The notes below the pieces were generated by a model. That model made no database searches. It saw only the letters and a list, made by a program, of their open reading frames with translations, and was not told the DNA's origin. Below, one piece after another: positions 1 to 8,580 of a stretch of 37,901 nt of DNA. Position numbers and translations under genes: made by a program. The stretch is from Verrucomicrobiota bacterium (GTDB taxonomy: Bacteria; Verrucomicrobiota; Verrucomicrobiia; Limisphaerales; JADLHS01), in NCBI GenBank assembly GCA_013140495.1, contig JABFSR010000127.1, forward strand, positions 1 through 37,901, read 5' to 3'. Numbering within the stretch: position 1 is the first letter of the stretch; every line of letters starts with the position of its first letter.

Positions 1-234
1 GGCGTCACACAAGGCGTGGAACTGCCATATCATCCGATGTATTTATTTATCGCGATTGGTTTCGGCGGGCTGGGTCTCTCGTGGATGAATGACAGCGGCT
101 TCTGGGTCATCGGGCGATTGAGCGGTTTCACTGAACGCGAAACCTTATGCACCTGGACGGTGGTGGCATTCGCGATGTCGTTCGCGGGATTGTTGGAGAC
201 GTTGCTGCTAGCGAAGTTTTTGCCGTTCAAGTAG
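1..234 (+). CDS. GntP-family permease, C-terminal end (partial)
   Basis: The reading frame is open from the first base, so only the last 77 residues or so of the gene are present. They contain the stretch SWMNDSGFWV followed by a hydrophobic segment, which resembles the C-terminal end of gluconate:H+ symporters of the GntP family, inner-membrane carriers for gluconate and related sugar acids. The protein ends LLLAKFLPFK, typical of a last membrane helix. The next two genes, on the opposite strand, are sugar-type dehydrogenases, which would suit a sugar-acid uptake and catabolism locus. The substrate cannot be told from this fragment. Confidence 0.75.
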   Translation, partial: GVTQGVELPYHPMYLFIAIGFGGLGLSWMNDSGFWVIGRLSGFTERETLCTWTVVAFAMSFAGLLETLLLAKFLPFK

Positions 235-246
235 CGGCTGAAAATT

Positions 247-957
247 TCATCTCGGGCGCACGAGCATTTCTTCGACGATGACGTGGGACGGAAGATTGAT
301 GCAGAACAACGCGCAATCCGCCACGTCTTCAGCGCGCATCATCTTCGCGCGGACAGTGGCATCGGGAACTTGCGGGCGCTTATTGAGCAACGGCGTGTCA
401 ATGTCGCCGGGGAAAATGGCGCACGCACGAATTCCATTGGCGCGTTCCTCCGCGTTCATGCTTTGCGTCAGCCCGGCCAGACCGAATTTGCTCATCACAT
501 AACCCGGTCCGGCTTTCGGCGACGCTTGTTTGCCCGCGTCGGAAATGATGTTGATGATTGTGCCGCTCTTTTGGGCGCGCATCCGTGGTAGAAAAGCCTG
601 CACGCAGTAGTAAGCGCCATGGAGATTCGTGGCGATCATCGCGTGGTAATCTTCAAACGATAAAACTTCCAGCGAGCGCCGAGGCGCGTTTGTGCCAGCG
701 GCATTCACGAGCAGTTCGACTTCGCCGAATTCGGAAAGGATGAGTTTGCCCGTCGTTGCGACGGCGGAGGCATCGCCGACATCGCAGACGTGATGTGTGA
801 TTTGCGCGGCATGAATTCCGGCGAGACGGATGGTTTCCTGAAGCGTCTCTGCCCGCCGCCCGATGATGGCCACGCGCCAGCCTTGTTGTGCCAGTTTCAA
901 AGCGATGGCCTGCCCCACGCCGCTCCCGCCACCAGTAACGACTGCTGTTTTGTTCAT
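247..957 (-). CDS. SDR-family NAD(P)-dependent oxidoreductase
   Basis: A 236-residue classical short-chain dehydrogenase/reductase. The nucleotide-binding motif TGGGSGVG is at residues 8-15 and NAAG at 85-88. The catalytic tetrad is complete: Asn111, Ser139, Tyr153 and Lys157 (YVMSK). It should be a cytosolic enzyme oxidising or reducing an alcohol or ketone group; the substrate is not readable. The start is the ATG at 957. It overlaps the stop of the upstream Gfo/Idh/MocA gene by four bases (ATGA), so the two are probably translated from one message. Next to a GntP-type permease the pair may act on a sugar acid, which is an inference from context only. Confidence 0.88.
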   Translation of the reverse strand: MNKTAVVTGGGSGVGQAIALKLAQQGWRVAIIGRRAETLQETIRLAGIHAAQITHHVCDVGDASAVATTGKLILSEFGEVELLVNAAGTNAPRRSLEVLSFEDYHAMIATNLHGAYYCVQAFLPRMRAQKSGTIINIISDAGKQASPKAGPGYVMSKFGLAGLTQSMNAEERANGIRACAIFPGDIDTPLLNKRPQVPDATVRAKMMRAEDVADCALFCINLPSHVIVEEMLVRPR

Positions 958-2036
958 AATTCAATCCACTGCCGCGTCTCCGCCGATTTCACCGCCGCAT
1001 CCATCACCGCAAGTGTGTGCGCGCCGTCGTGGAAGCTGGGGGTGCATGGACGCTGGTTGCGAATCGCATCCACAAACTCCCACGCCTGATCGTAACGGAA
1101 CGTCACCAACGGATCGCCTTGTGCAGGATCGCGTGGCGAGCCGGGAGTTTTCCAGAACTCGCGCGGTATCTCGATGGTCTCCAAACCCGGCCCGCCAACT
1201 TCACCGGTCTGGAGTTTGTTCCACTCGCCGGTGATGAAGACAAACGACCGTTCGCTGCCGTTGATCTCCACGTAATCAAGACTGCGCCAGCTTTCGTTGC
1301 GCCCACTCGCGAGCTTGCTGCTTTCCAAAACTCCCGTGGCGCCGTTTTGAAAGTCGGCGAGGATGGCAACCCAATCATCGAGATCGTTCGGCTGACCACC
1401 GCGCATGGGATGCCATTGTTTCAAGTTCGCTACGAGCCGTTTCATCGGACCGACGAGGAGATGCGCGAAATCAATCCGGTGACTGAGCATGTCGCCAAGT
1501 TCACCGGCGCCCGCGAGTTTTTTGACCTGCCGCCAGCCCACGCTGCGCGTGCCCCAGTCTTGCAAGCGACACGAGCGGAAGTGATACGGCATACCGAGAT
1601 CGCCGCGCTTCACCAGATGCGCCAGATAGCGCATCGCTGGGACGAACCGGTAGGTGAACGCCGTCATGTGGCGCACTCCGGCGCGGCCGGCGGCGTCGGC
1701 CATTGTTTTTGCGTCCGCGTAATTCAACGCCAGTGGCTTCTCACACAGAACGTGTTTGCCGTGCGCGATGGCATCCAGCGCGATGGGTGCGTGTGTGAAG
1801 TTCGGCGTAGCGATGATGATGGCGTGGACATCGTCGCGCTTCACAATGTCCTCGTGGCGCGTGGAAGTGATGGTAACCCCGGTTTGTTGACGCGCACGTT
1901 CGAGGGTGGCGGCGTCCGCATCGCAGAGTGCGACGACCTTCACGTCCGGGCACAAGGCCAGACCGGGCAGATGATTTTGCAAGGCGATGCCGCCGCAGCC
2001 GATGATGGCGACGTTGATGACGTTTGGTGACGGCAT
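954..2036 (-). CDS. Gfo/Idh/MocA-family oxidoreductase
   Basis: A 360-residue protein with the fold order of glucose-fructose oxidoreductase/inositol dehydrogenase enzymes: an N-terminal Rossmann domain with GCGGIA at residues 13-18, the family signature EKP at 99-101 inside CEKPLAL, and a C-terminal substrate domain. Such enzymes oxidise or reduce hydroxyl groups of sugars and cyclitols with NAD(P). I chose the ATG at 2036 because the Rossmann strand starts a few residues later; a GTG at 2060 would add eight residues. Its last four bases overlap the SDR start, implying co-expression. The substrate is unknown. Verrucomicrobial genomes often carry many paralogs of this family. Confidence 0.88.
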   Translation of the reverse strand: MPSPNVINVAIIGCGGIALQNHLPGLALCPDVKVVALCDADAATLERARQQTGVTITSTRHEDIVKRDDVHAIIIATPNFTHAPIALDAIAHGKHVLCEKPLALNYADAKTMADAAGRAGVRHMTAFTYRFVPAMRYLAHLVKRGDLGMPYHFRSCRLQDWGTRSVGWRQVKKLAGAGELGDMLSHRIDFAHLLVGPMKRLVANLKQWHPMRGGQPNDLDDWVAILADFQNGATGVLESSKLASGRNESWRSLDYVEINGSERSFVFITGEWNKLQTGEVGGPGLETIEIPREFWKTPGSPRDPAQGDPLVTFRYDQAWEFVDAIRNQRPCTPSFHDGAHTLAVMDAAVKSAETRQWIEL

Positions 2037-2202
2037 GGTGAGATGAGTATGGCGTGTCACCGCACAGAGGCAAGTGCCTCGGTTGGACTGCGTGGTTGCA
2101 CACGCGAATTAAAATCTTAAAAGGCTGAAGACAAACGGCAGCCGTTTTGCGACAGCAATCAGTTTGCCTTTTCTGCTCCGGTTAACTTCAATCGGAATGG
2201 TC

Positions 2203-2967
2203 ATGAGCCAGCAATTTCACGATCACTTTTCCGGCGTGGCAAATCGCTATGCGGATTTTCGTCCGCATTATCCGGCGGCGTTGTTTGATTACCTTGCCGC
2301 GCTCGCGCCGCAAAGTTCCGTCGTCTGGGATTGCGCCTGCGGAAACGGCCAAGCCACGATTGATCTCGCCCCGTACTTCGACAAGGTCATCGCCACGGAT
2401 GCCAGCCGGGAACAGATCGCCTCGGCAACGCCGCATCCCAAGATCGAGTATCGCGTCGCACCTGCCGAGCAAAGCGGTTTGCCGGACAAATCCATCGCGC
2501 TCATCACCGTGGCGCAGGCGTTGCACTGGTTTGATTTCGACCGTTTCTACGCCGAGGTGAAACGCGTGTTGATCCCGAACGGCGTCATTGCAGTGTGGGC
2601 GTACGGCATCAACACGGTGGAGGGCGATGAAGTCAATCAACTCGCCTACAAATTCTACGCAGAAACTGTCGGCCCATACTGGCCGCCGGAGCGCAAGCTG
2701 GTCGAAGATGGCTATCGCACGATTCCATTTCCCTTCGCCAACATCACGCCACCGGCTTTTCGCATGGAGGCGCATTGGACGCTGGAACAATTGCTCGGTT
2801 ACTTCAGCACCTGGTCCGCCACGAACCGTTACATCAAAGCCAACGGTCGCAATCCGCTGGAGCCCCTGGCATCGGACTTGAAGCGCGTGTGGGGTGACAA
2901 AGATTCTGCCCGGTTGATTGCGTGGCCGCTGACCATTCGGCTTGGGCGGGTGGCAGATGCGCGATGA
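2203..2967 (+). CDS. class I SAM-dependent methyltransferase
   Basis: About 254 residues with the layout of small Methyltransf_11-type enzymes. The N-terminal FSGVANRYADFRPHYP is followed by motif I with the glycine-rich turn CACGNGQAT, then a motif IV-like stretch ITVAQALHWFDFDRF, where the HWFD pattern is typical of this subgroup. It would transfer a methyl group from S-adenosylmethionine; the acceptor is not known. I prefer the ATG at 2203 (MSQQ); an ATG at 2197 is also possible. It is divergent from the dehydrogenase pair and convergent with the secreted hydrolase, so it is probably a single-gene unit. Confidence 0.85.
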   Translation: MSQQFHDHFSGVANRYADFRPHYPAALFDYLAALAPQSSVVWDCACGNGQATIDLAPYFDKVIATDASREQIASATPHPKIEYRVAPAEQSGLPDKSIALITVAQALHWFDFDRFYAEVKRVLIPNGVIAVWAYGINTVEGDEVNQLAYKFYAETVGPYWPPERKLVEDGYRTIPFPFANITPPAFRMEAHWTLEQLLGYFSTWSATNRYIKANGRNPLEPLASDLKRVWGDKDSARLIAWPLTIRLGRVADAR

Positions 2968-3033
2968 CGCAGCGGTTGAACCGACCCCGACCGCCGGCAC
3001 CCAAAGAGGGCAGGACTTCGGAAGCGCGCAACG

Positions 3034-5190
3034 TTATTTATGGCCGGTCAATGCGTTCACCACCGCGTTCACTGGATTGGACTTGGAAGCGCCTGCAAAC
3101 TCGACTTGCACCTTGGCGACAGCAAACGCCGACGCCACACCGGTGACGGAACCACGCGTTTCGCCTATCAATGTCGTCTTGACCGGCGAGCATAACGAGA
3201 GAATTGCTGGGACGTCACCATACTTCGCAGCGCCGGGCAGGAAGTTGACATCCCAGGCATTGTCGAGCTGTGCAAAGCGGAAGCCACCAGTATCGCAGCC
3301 AAGTTGATGAACAGTGCCCGGCGACATGGCTGTGGCGGTAGCGGCAATGACGCCGGCTCCTTCAACCCCGGCAACAAGTATGCGTCGCGCGGAATGTTTG
3401 TTGTCGTCCCGGATTTCTGCAATCAGTGTGAGGGCATCGCGCACGCGTTCTGCGAAAATGCTTGGATTGTAGCCATAGTGATAACCGGCAAAGCCTTCGT
3501 AAGCGCCGCCGGATTTGCGCTTGTCGGCGGCATAGACGTTTGGATTTCTAGTCGCCCCGCGCAGGTAAAGCCGCGGACACGCAATGGCGTAGCCACGCTT
3601 CAGCATTTGGGCGGCAGATTCGCCGGGATTGCCGTCCGGCTTAAGAATGGAGTCCTCACCTTTGAGCGAAAGCCAGAGGACAACGTCATGGTTCCATTTC
3701 TTCGGATAAAGGAATGTGGTTTCGATGGTGTCGCCGTTACAGGTCGTGCTGCCACGTTGAATGAGAAAACCATCTTTGTCCTCCTGCGTGCGCAGGTTGA
3801 AACTGGCCGCGCCGGATTTCGGCAACGTGCGCCCGATCATCACTTCAAGCGCGCCGCCGAGAACTTCACGCGCCCTGCGAAGGTCCGCCTTCGATTTGGG
3901 ATGCAACAGTGGATCAATTTGTCCGGAGGCTTGTTGTTTGAACCAATCAACGACGGCGATCTCGTGCGTCTCACCGACTTTGTCACCCGTCGGCTTCGGA
4001 TGACTGCCATTCCAAACGCTGAGTTCAGGCGTGGAGAGAAGCTGAAAGTCGCGCTCGTCCGTATTCGCAAGGCCGAGTTTCAAGTGACGGTTGAAGAAGG
4101 CGTACATCTGCGCACGGGAAACGCCGTTGTAGTTGTGTGGAAACTGGATGTTGAAATGCGCCTCCACGCGATCAGGAATCCCCAGCATCGAGTAAAGATT
4201 TTTCAGGTCGGGAAAACCCTTGGCCTCCAGTTCCTTTGTCCAATCGTCTGCGGCCGTCATGCCGAGAGGGCGCGGTGCGGTGATGGCGGCGATGTCAATG
4301 TTGCCCTGGTTGATCCGGAGATAATGCGCGTTCTCACACGTGCAGCCGCCCTGCATTGCGGTGCTGACCATCACACAGGGGAAAGCCGCCGCAATGCGGT
4401 CATCAATTCCAGTGATCATCATCGTCTGCGTGCCGCCGCCGCTTTCACCGGTGCAACCGATGCGCGCCCTGTCCACGAAAGGCAGGCTGCACATGAAATC
4501 AACCACCCGCTCGCTGTTCCATGTTTGCAGACCGAAATAGCTCACCAGATTCAATTCCGCTTCCGTGCTCACAAATCCCTTCGCAGCGGGACCGTGGCGA
4601 TGCTCCTTGAACTGCACGCTGTCAGCATAACCGAGCATGTCGTACAGAAATACCGCACAACCCATCCGCGCGAGTTGCACGCAACGTGCCTGCATGTGTG
4701 AGTGTGCTGCGTTCTGGAACTTTTCAGCTCCCGACTCGATCTGCTTCTTAACTTCAGCATCGCTTTCATGCATGAAACGTCCATCGGGCCAGTGTCCGTG
4801 AGGAGAAACTATTGCGGGGATTTTCCCTTTGATGTTCCTGGGCAGATACAGATTGCCGGTGACAAAATGCCCCGGCAACGATTCAAACATCACCTTGTCA
4901 ACCGTGTAATCATCCTTCTCAATGCGGCTGTGGATCACCGCATTGAGCGGAGTTTTTGCGGGCATGGGATACAAACCAGACGCAACAAGCACGCGACGCT
5001 TGATTTCCTCGCGACGGGCTTTCCATTCGGCAGCATTGCTGACGGGTGTGAACGGAAAATAACTCTTGTTCAGTTCGCGGAGCGTACGGGTAGGTTCTGG
5101 TTCATCTGCCCCTGACATTGTTCCGGCAGTCATTGCCAGCGCCAGGACGGGTGAAATGACCCGCACCGAATTCCGCTGCAAATTCTTCAT
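3034..5190 (-). CDS. secreted acetylxylan esterase-like alpha/beta hydrolase
   Basis: A protein of about 718 residues with an N-terminal signal peptide (start ATG at 5190, hydrophobic VISPVLALAMTAG then a likely cleavage before ADEP). The first half is an alpha/beta hydrolase resembling the acetylxylan esterase/dienelactone hydrolase families: LYLPRNIKGKIPAIVSPHGH forms the oxyanion-side strand, and GESGGG near residue 248 holds the nucleophile serine. The second half again looks like an alpha/beta hydrolase, but its elbow reads GVEGAG, with glutamate where the serine should be, so it may be a non-catalytic duplicate. It probably acts outside the cytoplasm on esterified polysaccharide or other esters. 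A further in-frame ATG at 5238 would only lengthen the leader. Confidence 0.8.
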   Translation of the reverse strand: MKNLQRNSVRVISPVLALAMTAGTMSGADEPEPTRTLRELNKSYFPFTPVSNAAEWKARREEIKRRVLVASGLYPMPAKTPLNAVIHSRIEKDDYTVDKVMFESLPGHFVTGNLYLPRNIKGKIPAIVSPHGHWPDGRFMHESDAEVKKQIESGAEKFQNAAHSHMQARCVQLARMGCAVFLYDMLGYADSVQFKEHRHGPAAKGFVSTEAELNLVSYFGLQTWNSERVVDFMCSLPFVDRARIGCTGESGGGTQTMMITGIDDRIAAAFPCVMVSTAMQGGCTCENAHYLRINQGNIDIAAITAPRPLGMTAADDWTKELEAKGFPDLKNLYSMLGIPDRVEAHFNIQFPHNYNGVSRAQMYAFFNRHLKLGLANTDERDFQLLSTPELSVWNGSHPKPTGDKVGETHEIAVVDWFKQQASGQIDPLLHPKSKADLRRAREVLGGALEVMIGRTLPKSGAASFNLRTQEDKDGFLIQRGSTTCNGDTIETTFLYPKKWNHDVVLWLSLKGEDSILKPDGNPGESAAQMLKRGYAIACPRLYLRGATRNPNVYAADKRKSGGAYEGFAGYHYGYNPSIFAERVRDALTLIAEIRDDNKHSARRILVAGVEGAGVIAATATAMSPGTVHQLGCDTGGFRFAQLDNAWDVNFLPGAAKYGDVPAILSLCSPVKTTLIGETRGSVTGVASAFAVAKVQVEFAGASKSNPVNAVVNALTGHK

Positions 5191-5335
5191 GATGGTTTGG
5201 AAAAAATGCATGGGCGAAGGGTAGGGAGTGCGGTTCAAATTGCAATGGTTTCATCACCGTGCTTCAAGCCGGAGCCGACAGGGTGGCGGACACCGTAGGC
5301 ATGATGTCCGCCGCGATTTATCATGCCTCCCGAAG

Positions 5336-5432
5336 AGCGGTGCTAAAGTCACCGCAGTCCAGACGCTTCGCGACTGCCGGGCGGTTCCGAACCGCGCGAA
5401 GCGTCTGGACTGCGTGCGTCTTCAGCGCCGCT
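5336..5432 (+). repeat. REPIN-like palindrome, copy A
   Basis: A 97-bp imperfect palindrome. Its core is a perfect 19-bp inverted repeat (5354-5372 with 5395-5413, beginning GCAGTCCAGACGC), and the 22-bp loop contains a smaller hairpin, CGGTTCCGAACCG. The outer arms AGCGGTGCT and AGCGCCGCT pair with one wobble. It lies 11 bp beyond the stop codon of the RAYT transposase gene. It lacks the extra 3' flank seen in copies B, C and E. At this site it could also act as a transcript-end hairpin. Confidence 0.85.
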
Positions 5433-5443
5433 ATTCCCGCACG

Positions 5444-6073
5444 TCAGAAATCATCCTCCACGTTCACACGATCAATCTTGCAGGCGTATATGGTCTTCAC
5501 CTGCGCGGGCGAAGCCTCTCTTTCAAACCACGCCGCCGAGCACCACGGATACTGATTCGCCACCCCCACGAGTTTGTGTTTCACCGCGTTTTGGTGGACA
5601 TAGTTCAGCCGCGCCAGGTAGCTGTGTTGAATCGTCAGCTTCGTGTCGCGGAAGTTGAACCAGACTTGCCGCTCCGTGACGCCATCCAGCTTATTCAACT
5701 CGCGCGCTGAAACTCCGTGCAGATCGTGGAGCGCTTCACCGAGATTCCGGGAATCATGCTGGCCGCGCGCGACGATGTGATAGTGATTGGCAAACACGGC
5801 CCACGCTTCGATCTGCCAGCCGTCTCGCTTGGCAAAGGAAAGGAGCATTCGTTCCAACAGATCACGCTTCGCAGGCGTATCGAACAAATATTTCTTGTGC
5901 AGCGTGCTGGCGGTGACGAAATAAACGGCGTTCTCAGCGAGCCGATGAACTGGAGCATGTGGCCAATCCTTGGGCGGCAACTGCGACTTCGGATCAACTA
6001 GATGGACAGGTGGAAGTCTGAAGGTGGTTGGTGAAGCAGGTTCAGGATTGGGAGGCTGCGGGTCGGGCTTCAT
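5444..6073 (-). CDS. REP-associated tyrosine transposase (RAYT, Y1_Tnp/IS200-like)
   Basis: A 209-residue single-domain HUH nuclease. YFVTAST (51-57) is the first strand, HYH at 97-99 is the HUH metal-binding motif, and Tyr158 in LNYVHQNAVKHKLV sits where the catalytic tyrosine of RAYT/IS200-type transposases lies. These proteins cut and join single-stranded DNA at REP hairpins. I chose the ATG at 6073 (MKPDPQ). The frame is open further upstream to 6316, but that part translates a repeat copy and is not protein-like. Five copies of one palindromic element surround the gene, one just after it and four before it, as expected for a RAYT with its own repeat family. Confidence 0.85.
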   Translation of the reverse strand: MKPDPQPPNPEPASPTTFRLPPVHLVDPKSQLPPKDWPHAPVHRLAENAVYFVTASTLHKKYLFDTPAKRDLLERMLLSFAKRDGWQIEAWAVFANHYHIVARGQHDSRNLGEALHDLHGVSARELNKLDGVTERQVWFNFRDTKLTIQHSYLARLNYVHQNAVKHKLVGVANQYPWCSAAWFEREASPAQVKTIYACKIDRVNVEDDF

Positions 6074-6138
6074 GGACAGGAAAATGCCGGATAGCGGTGA
6101 CTTGGAAAAGATGAAAACGTGCGGGTGATTTAGGGAAA

Positions 6139-6300
6139 AGCGGTGCTGAAGACACGCGCAGTCCAAACGCTTCGCGAATGCCGAACGGCTCCGAACCGCG
6201 CGAAGCGTTTGGAGTGCGGCGCGTTCACCGCCGCTTTTGAATGGGGGAAACGATTCTTTCGCCAGTCCCGCAATGGAGAACTCAGACGCAGAAGCACTCC
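6139..6300 (+). repeat. REPIN-like palindrome, copy B with 3' extension
   Basis: The 97-bp palindrome runs from AGCGG at 6139 to CCGCT ending at 6235. The inner arms have changed in parallel on both sides (GTCCAAACGC against GCGTTTGGAG), leaving one mismatch. It is followed by a conserved tail of about 60 bp containing GGGGGAAACGATTCTTTCGC and a CAGTCCCGCAATG motif, shared with copies C and E. It lies about 65 bp upstream of the RAYT start, so it could sit in the promoter or leader of that gene. Confidence 0.82.
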
Positions 6301-6361
6301 TGTTTGCATGTGGCACATACTGATCTCCAATGCCCGTCGTGGTTTTTCATGCCTCTCCCAG

Positions 6362-6510
6362 AGCGGTGCTAAAGCCACGCGCAGTCCAGACGCTTCGCGA
6401 ATGCCGGACGGCTCCAAACCGCGCGAAGCGTCTGGACTGCGGCGCGTTCACCGCCGCTTTCGGACGGGGGAAACAATCCTTTCGCCAGTCCCGCAATGGG
6501 GATTCAGGTG
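6362..6510 (+). repeat. REPIN-like palindrome, copy C with 3' extension
   Basis: The palindromic part is 6362-6458 (97 bp) with the inner arms GCAGTCCAGACGC and GCGTCTGGACTGC matched perfectly. The extension with GGGGGAAACAATCCTTTCGC and CAGTCCCGCAATG follows. It is in the same orientation as all the other copies. Confidence 0.82.
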
Positions 6511-6580
6511 ACGGGGCATTCCGGTTTGACTTGGTGACGGAGGAGAACTGCAACTTTGTTCATTTACTGCACGTTCAAAA

Positions 6581-6678
6581 AGCGGTGCTGAAGACACACG
6601 CAGTCCAGACGCTTCGCGAATGCCGGGCGGCTCCGAACCGCGCGAAGCGTTTGGAGTGCGGGCGTGTTCACCGCCGCT
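6581..6678 (+). repeat. REPIN-like palindrome, copy D
   Basis: A 98-bp copy from AGCGG at 6581 to CCGCT at 6678. The left arm keeps CAGTCCAGACGC while the right arm reads GCGTTTGGAGTGC, so the inner stem has two mispairs. The 3' extension of copies B, C and E is absent, as in copy A. Confidence 0.82.
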
Positions 6679-6793
6679 TTGTGAGGTGTGGTGAGATGAG
6701 CCGGCTGAAAATGGACGTGATGCAGTCATAGAGGTCTTGTTTGCGTTAGTGCTGGCGAATTCGTCAGCGTGCAGGCTTATCACGCGCCCTGAA

Positions 6794-6960
6794 AGCGGTG
6801 CTAAAGCCACACGCAGTCCAGACGCTTCGCGACTGCCGGGCGTCTCCGAACCGCGCGAAGCGTTTGGACTGCGGGCGCGTTCACCGCCGCTTTCGGATGG
6901 GGGAAACGGTTCTTTCGCCAGTCCCGCAATGCGGATTTCAGACGCAGAAGCATTCCCATT
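6794..6960 (+). repeat. REPIN-like palindrome, copy E with 3' extension
   Basis: The palindrome is 6794-6891 (98 bp), followed by the extension GGGGGAAACGGTTCTTTCGC, CAGTCCCGCAATG and AGACGCAGAAGCATTCC, which also matches the tail of copy B (AGACGCAGAAGCACTCC). No gene is evident between 6074 and 7107 apart from these repeats. The open frames there are translations of the repeat arms. Confidence 0.82.
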
Positions 6961-7107
6961 TGACTTGGTACGTAGTGAGGCACAACCTCGCAACATGGAA
7001 AATAAAGACCTGCTAGGAATTGGGGCCGCGAGTAAGGCTATCCGGCTGCGCCACTGCCGCACTTTCCTGTTGCATTCCAGACCGTTTCTTTCACTTTTTG
7101 TGGAGCT

Positions 7108-8451
7108 ATGACCGACGAACGAGACGCCCGCCTTCACGCTTCCAAGGTCAGTTTCTGGAATCACGGTGCATCAGGACTGACTTGGTGTAGTATCCTTGTT
7201 TTCTGTTTGGTTTGGGTGATCGCCCTTGGTTGGATCAGAACGGCAAGGGCGGCGGACGGAACAGTTTTCGGAATAGACCCTTACCAGAGAGTTCCTCTGG
7301 CGTTGACCGCGGAACTTACGAAACGACATGTCACTTTGCCGGCCGGCGCTCGCTTGAAACTTGGAATGACCCTTCAGGAAGCGTTTGCCGCTTGCCCGGG
7401 TTTGGACCGTAAGGGAATATCCGGGCTGATCGGTGGACTGACCGGGCGTGATTATCTACAACTCTTTCCTGACGGATATTTTCCGCAACGGCTGACCGTT
7501 GGCGTGAACAATGGTCGGGTCGTTGCCATCCAGTTCGACCTTGGCTACCCCGCACCGAGCCGCGAAACCATGACCAAGACGGTTGCATGGTTGCTCGCTG
7601 CGTTCGGTCCGCCGGACACGGCGTTTGATGCAACGGATATTCACCCCAGGAAGTTTGGCCTCGTCTGGAAGCGAAAGGATGTGGGTGCGGCTTGCTGGTT
7701 TGACGGCACCGACTCACACAAATTTATCTACGCTTACGTGAAAATCGTACCATCGACGACGGACATGGAAACCGTTCTCAGTTCGCGTAAAGTGCGAGAA
7801 TTGACAAACACGACTCCGGCCATCCTGACTGCTCTGGACGAGTGGTCCCAGTCGGTAGCGCAGCTGAAGTCAGACGCGCCGCCCGTTGTGCTCGTTGTTC
7901 CACCTCAATTTCGTCCGACGCCGATTGAGAAATATGAATTACTCATCGGAGAAGGCCTCTCCGGCTCCGGCTTTGTCATCCGACACACGAACGCGCTGTT
8001 TGGCGTATGCTCTCTGCACCAGTTCGATGGAAAGACGCCGAACCGCTTCGAATCTCTGGGCGGTAAAGCCGTCCAACTCGACAGCCGGCGGGTTTTCAAG
8101 CAGCGGGATATCCAGGTACTGCCCGTGACCGACCCAACACCAATACAGTTCCTTGAGTACAACCCGGATTTCATCCTTCAGGCTGGAGAGCAATTGCTGG
8201 CTTTGGGCCCAACGGGTGATGTCGTGCGGGCTACTCTAAATGCCAGCGTGATGGGCAAGGGTTCTTATAAATCAGCGGAAGGAGTTCGCGTCCTGTATGC
8301 TCGGACCACCAAACCGTTCGTGGCGGCAGGCGGCAGCGGAGGCCCGGTAATCCAGCGGACTACCGGCCGGGTTGTGGGTGTGCTGGTGTCAGCGGACGAT
8401 CCTAAACGCGCACAGGTGTTCGGATTCCAAACCTTATGCCTTCCGAAGTGA
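7108..8451 (+). CDS. secreted or membrane-anchored trypsin-like serine peptidase
   Basis: A 447-residue protein. A hydrophobic segment at about residues 25-47, ending in ARA-ADG, looks like a long signal peptide or N-terminal anchor. Residues of about 60-230 form a domain I do not recognise. The C-terminal part, from GSGFVI, has a chymotrypsin-fold triad: His304 in CSLHQF, Asp334 in RDIQVLPV and Ser410 in GGSGGPVI (the GxSGGP motif). It should cut or process proteins outside the cytoplasm. A ribosome binding site GGAG lies six bases before the ATG. It stands alone between the repeat cluster and parE. A pseudo-peptidase cannot be excluded, because the His site is not the usual TAAHC. Confidence 0.75.
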   Translation: MTDERDARLHASKVSFWNHGASGLTWCSILVFCLVWVIALGWIRTARAADGTVFGIDPYQRVPLALTAELTKRHVTLPAGARLKLGMTLQEAFAACPGLDRKGISGLIGGLTGRDYLQLFPDGYFPQRLTVGVNNGRVVAIQFDLGYPAPSRETMTKTVAWLLAAFGPPDTAFDATDIHPRKFGLVWKRKDVGAACWFDGTDSHKFIYAYVKIVPSTTDMETVLSSRKVRELTNTTPAILTALDEWSQSVAQLKSDAPPVVLVVPPQFRPTPIEKYELLIGEGLSGSGFVIRHTNALFGVCSLHQFDGKTPNRFESLGGKAVQLDSRRVFKQRDIQVLPVTDPTPIQFLEYNPDFILQAGEQLLALGPTGDVVRATLNASVMGKGSYKSAEGVRVLYARTTKPFVAAGGSGGPVIQRTTGRVVGVLVSADDPKRAQVFGFQTLCLPK

Positions 8452-8580
8452 GTGGCAGGGCAGCGACGGCTGCCGCTCGTCAGCTTCAGGTTTCGTTTGA
8501 GTCCACTGCGAAGTTCTGGATCGAAGATTTCCAGTTTGCATCCTCGCCCGTTTGCTTCATTTTCTGCGTCACGAATTTTT

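Noticed and set aside
1017..2030. A 337-codon open frame on the plus strand
   Set aside because: It is fully antisense to the Gfo/Idh/MocA gene, which has clear motifs.
5336..6960. CRISPR array
   Set aside because: The repeats are 97-98 bp palindromes with irregular spacing and no spacer-like units or cas genes; they fit REPIN-like elements beside a RAYT.
5228..7111. Many open frames with repeated phrases such as QTLRECRTAPNRAKRL
   Set aside because: They are translations of the palindromic repeats in different frames, not genes.
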